From assembly GCA_937902295.1 (NCBI GenBank), contig CALGUM010000086.1, positions 1 to 6,334 on the forward strand: 6,334 nt of DNA, in the 5' to 3' direction. How positions within the stretch are numbered: the stretch's first letter is position 1; every line of letters starts with the position of its first letter. The stretch is from an uncultured Candidatus Saccharibacteria bacterium (lineage in GTDB: Bacteria > Patescibacteriota > Saccharimonadia > Saccharimonadales > Saccharimonadaceae). The notes under the pieces were generated by a model. The model ran no database searches, was not told where the DNA came from, and was given only the letters and a program-made list of their open reading frames with translations. Positions 5,911-6,334 of this stretch are shown in pieces. The translations under genes were made by a program, and so were the position numbers.

Positions 5911-5919
5911 TGATATACT
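5911..5919 (+). promoter_or_regulatory. extended -10 promoter, predicted leaderless start
   Basis: TGATATACT (TG, one base, TATACT) ends 7 bp before the ATG at 5927, which places the transcription start at about 5926-5927. No ribosome site could then precede the ATG. No convincing -35 is seen. Confidence 0.6.
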
Positions 5920-5926
5920 AAGAATA

Positions 5927-6334
5927 ATGAATAAAACACTTGTATTTGTAGTTATTGGCCTCACTCTGCTTATCCTAGGTGCGGTTGTATATGTAAGCTC
6001 CATGCCGAGAATGAAGCCCCTGCCGATGTCACGCCACCTGCCCCCACGAGTACCCCAGAACCATCTGCTCCAACTACTGCTGATGCTCAGCCAGGCACCT
6101 ATACCGACTACTCCCCCGACGCGGTAGCAAACGCAGAAGGTACAAAACTCCTCTTTTTCCATGCGCCTTGGTGTTCTCAGTGTAGACAGATAGAAACAAG
6201 CATGAACGACCGATGGTATTCCCTCGGGTGTCACTGTGTTCAAGGTTGACTATGACGCAAACCAAGACCTTCGGGAACAATACGAAGTGAGGCTTCAAAC
6301 GACTTTCGTGAAGATAGATGGCAATGGAAACAAA
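5927..6334 (+). pseudogene. membrane-anchored thioredoxin-like protein, two frameshifts, 3' partial
   Basis: The reading frame changes twice. From the ATG it encodes a membrane anchor (MNKTLVFVVIGLTLLILGAV...). Around 5990-6003 the sense moves to the -1 frame, which reads a Pro/Thr/Ala-rich linker (TPEPSAPTTADAQPG) and then TKLLFFHAPWCSQC, a thioredoxin fold with WCxxC at 6169-6183. Between 6206 and 6214 it returns to the first frame and reads GIPSGVTVFKVDYD and LQTTFVKIDGNG up to the window end. Removing one C from CC at 6210-6211 would repair the second break. Unrepaired, the first frame stops at 6125-6127 and the second at 6247-6249. The intact product would be an extracytoplasmic thiol-disulfide protein held by its N terminus, a type common in CPR bacteria. 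Either the gene is decaying or the sequence has two errors. It is divergent from the phosphorylase gene. Confidence 0.85.

Noticed and set aside
5984..6214. Programmed ribosomal frameshifting in the thioredoxin-like gene
   Set aside because: No slippery heptamer or stimulating stem is visible at either break, and two opposite shifts in one gene would be needed; indels or sequence errors are simpler.
5902..6243. 113-codon minus-strand open frame
   Set aside because: It is antisense to the thioredoxin-like gene, whose CxxC active site and linker are clear on the plus strand, and its own sequence has no domain-like pattern.

Overview
The window looks like a piece of a bacterial chromosome or metagenome contig of moderate GC, most likely from the Candidate Phyla Radiation / Patescibacteria (Parcubacteria-like). 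This assignment is inference. It rests on small dense genes, an N-terminally anchored thioredoxin-like protein of a type common in that group, tiny Lys-rich ORFs, a short GT35 phosphorylase, and a branching enzyme resembling the eukaryotic type. Genes use standard stop codons, and I see no rRNA, tRNA, CRISPR or IS element.

Layout. Positions 2-1456 (+) hold the C-terminal two thirds of a GH13_8-type 1,4-alpha-glucan branching enzyme, cut by the window start. Convergent to it, 8 bp away, is a minus-strand pair: a YihY/BrkB-family membrane protein (1857-2801) followed after 5 bp by methionine-R-sulfoxide reductase msrB (1465-1851). Divergent from yihY is a 20-codon Lys-rich gene (2887-2949, +) that ends in a strong bidirectional terminator (2964-2998). 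Minus-strand small genes follow: a 62-aa one-helix protein with a His-rich N terminus (3067-3255), a 24-codon extremely basic peptide with its own promoter and terminator (3413-3487), and a 142-aa membrane protein with an HExxH motif (3571-3999). Next is a 576-aa alpha-glucan phosphorylase (4059-5789, -). A plus-strand thioredoxin-fold gene, broken by two compensating single-base shifts, begins at 5927 and runs off the end.

How the genes fit together. The branching enzyme builds alpha-1,6 branches in an alpha-glucan, and the phosphorylase releases glucose-1-phosphate from such a polymer. Together they suggest storage or turnover of a glycogen-like polymer. MsrB and the thioredoxin-like protein are linked by redox chemistry (sulfoxide repair and thiol exchange), but they are not in one operon.

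The most unusual aspects are the two tiny, strongly basic genes with complete expression signals, two promoters whose predicted start points fall on the ATG (leaderless mRNAs), an 11-bp inverted repeat enclosing the yihY ribosome binding site and GTG start, a perfect 17-bp dyad upstream of the phosphorylase, and the eukaryote-like branching enzyme.
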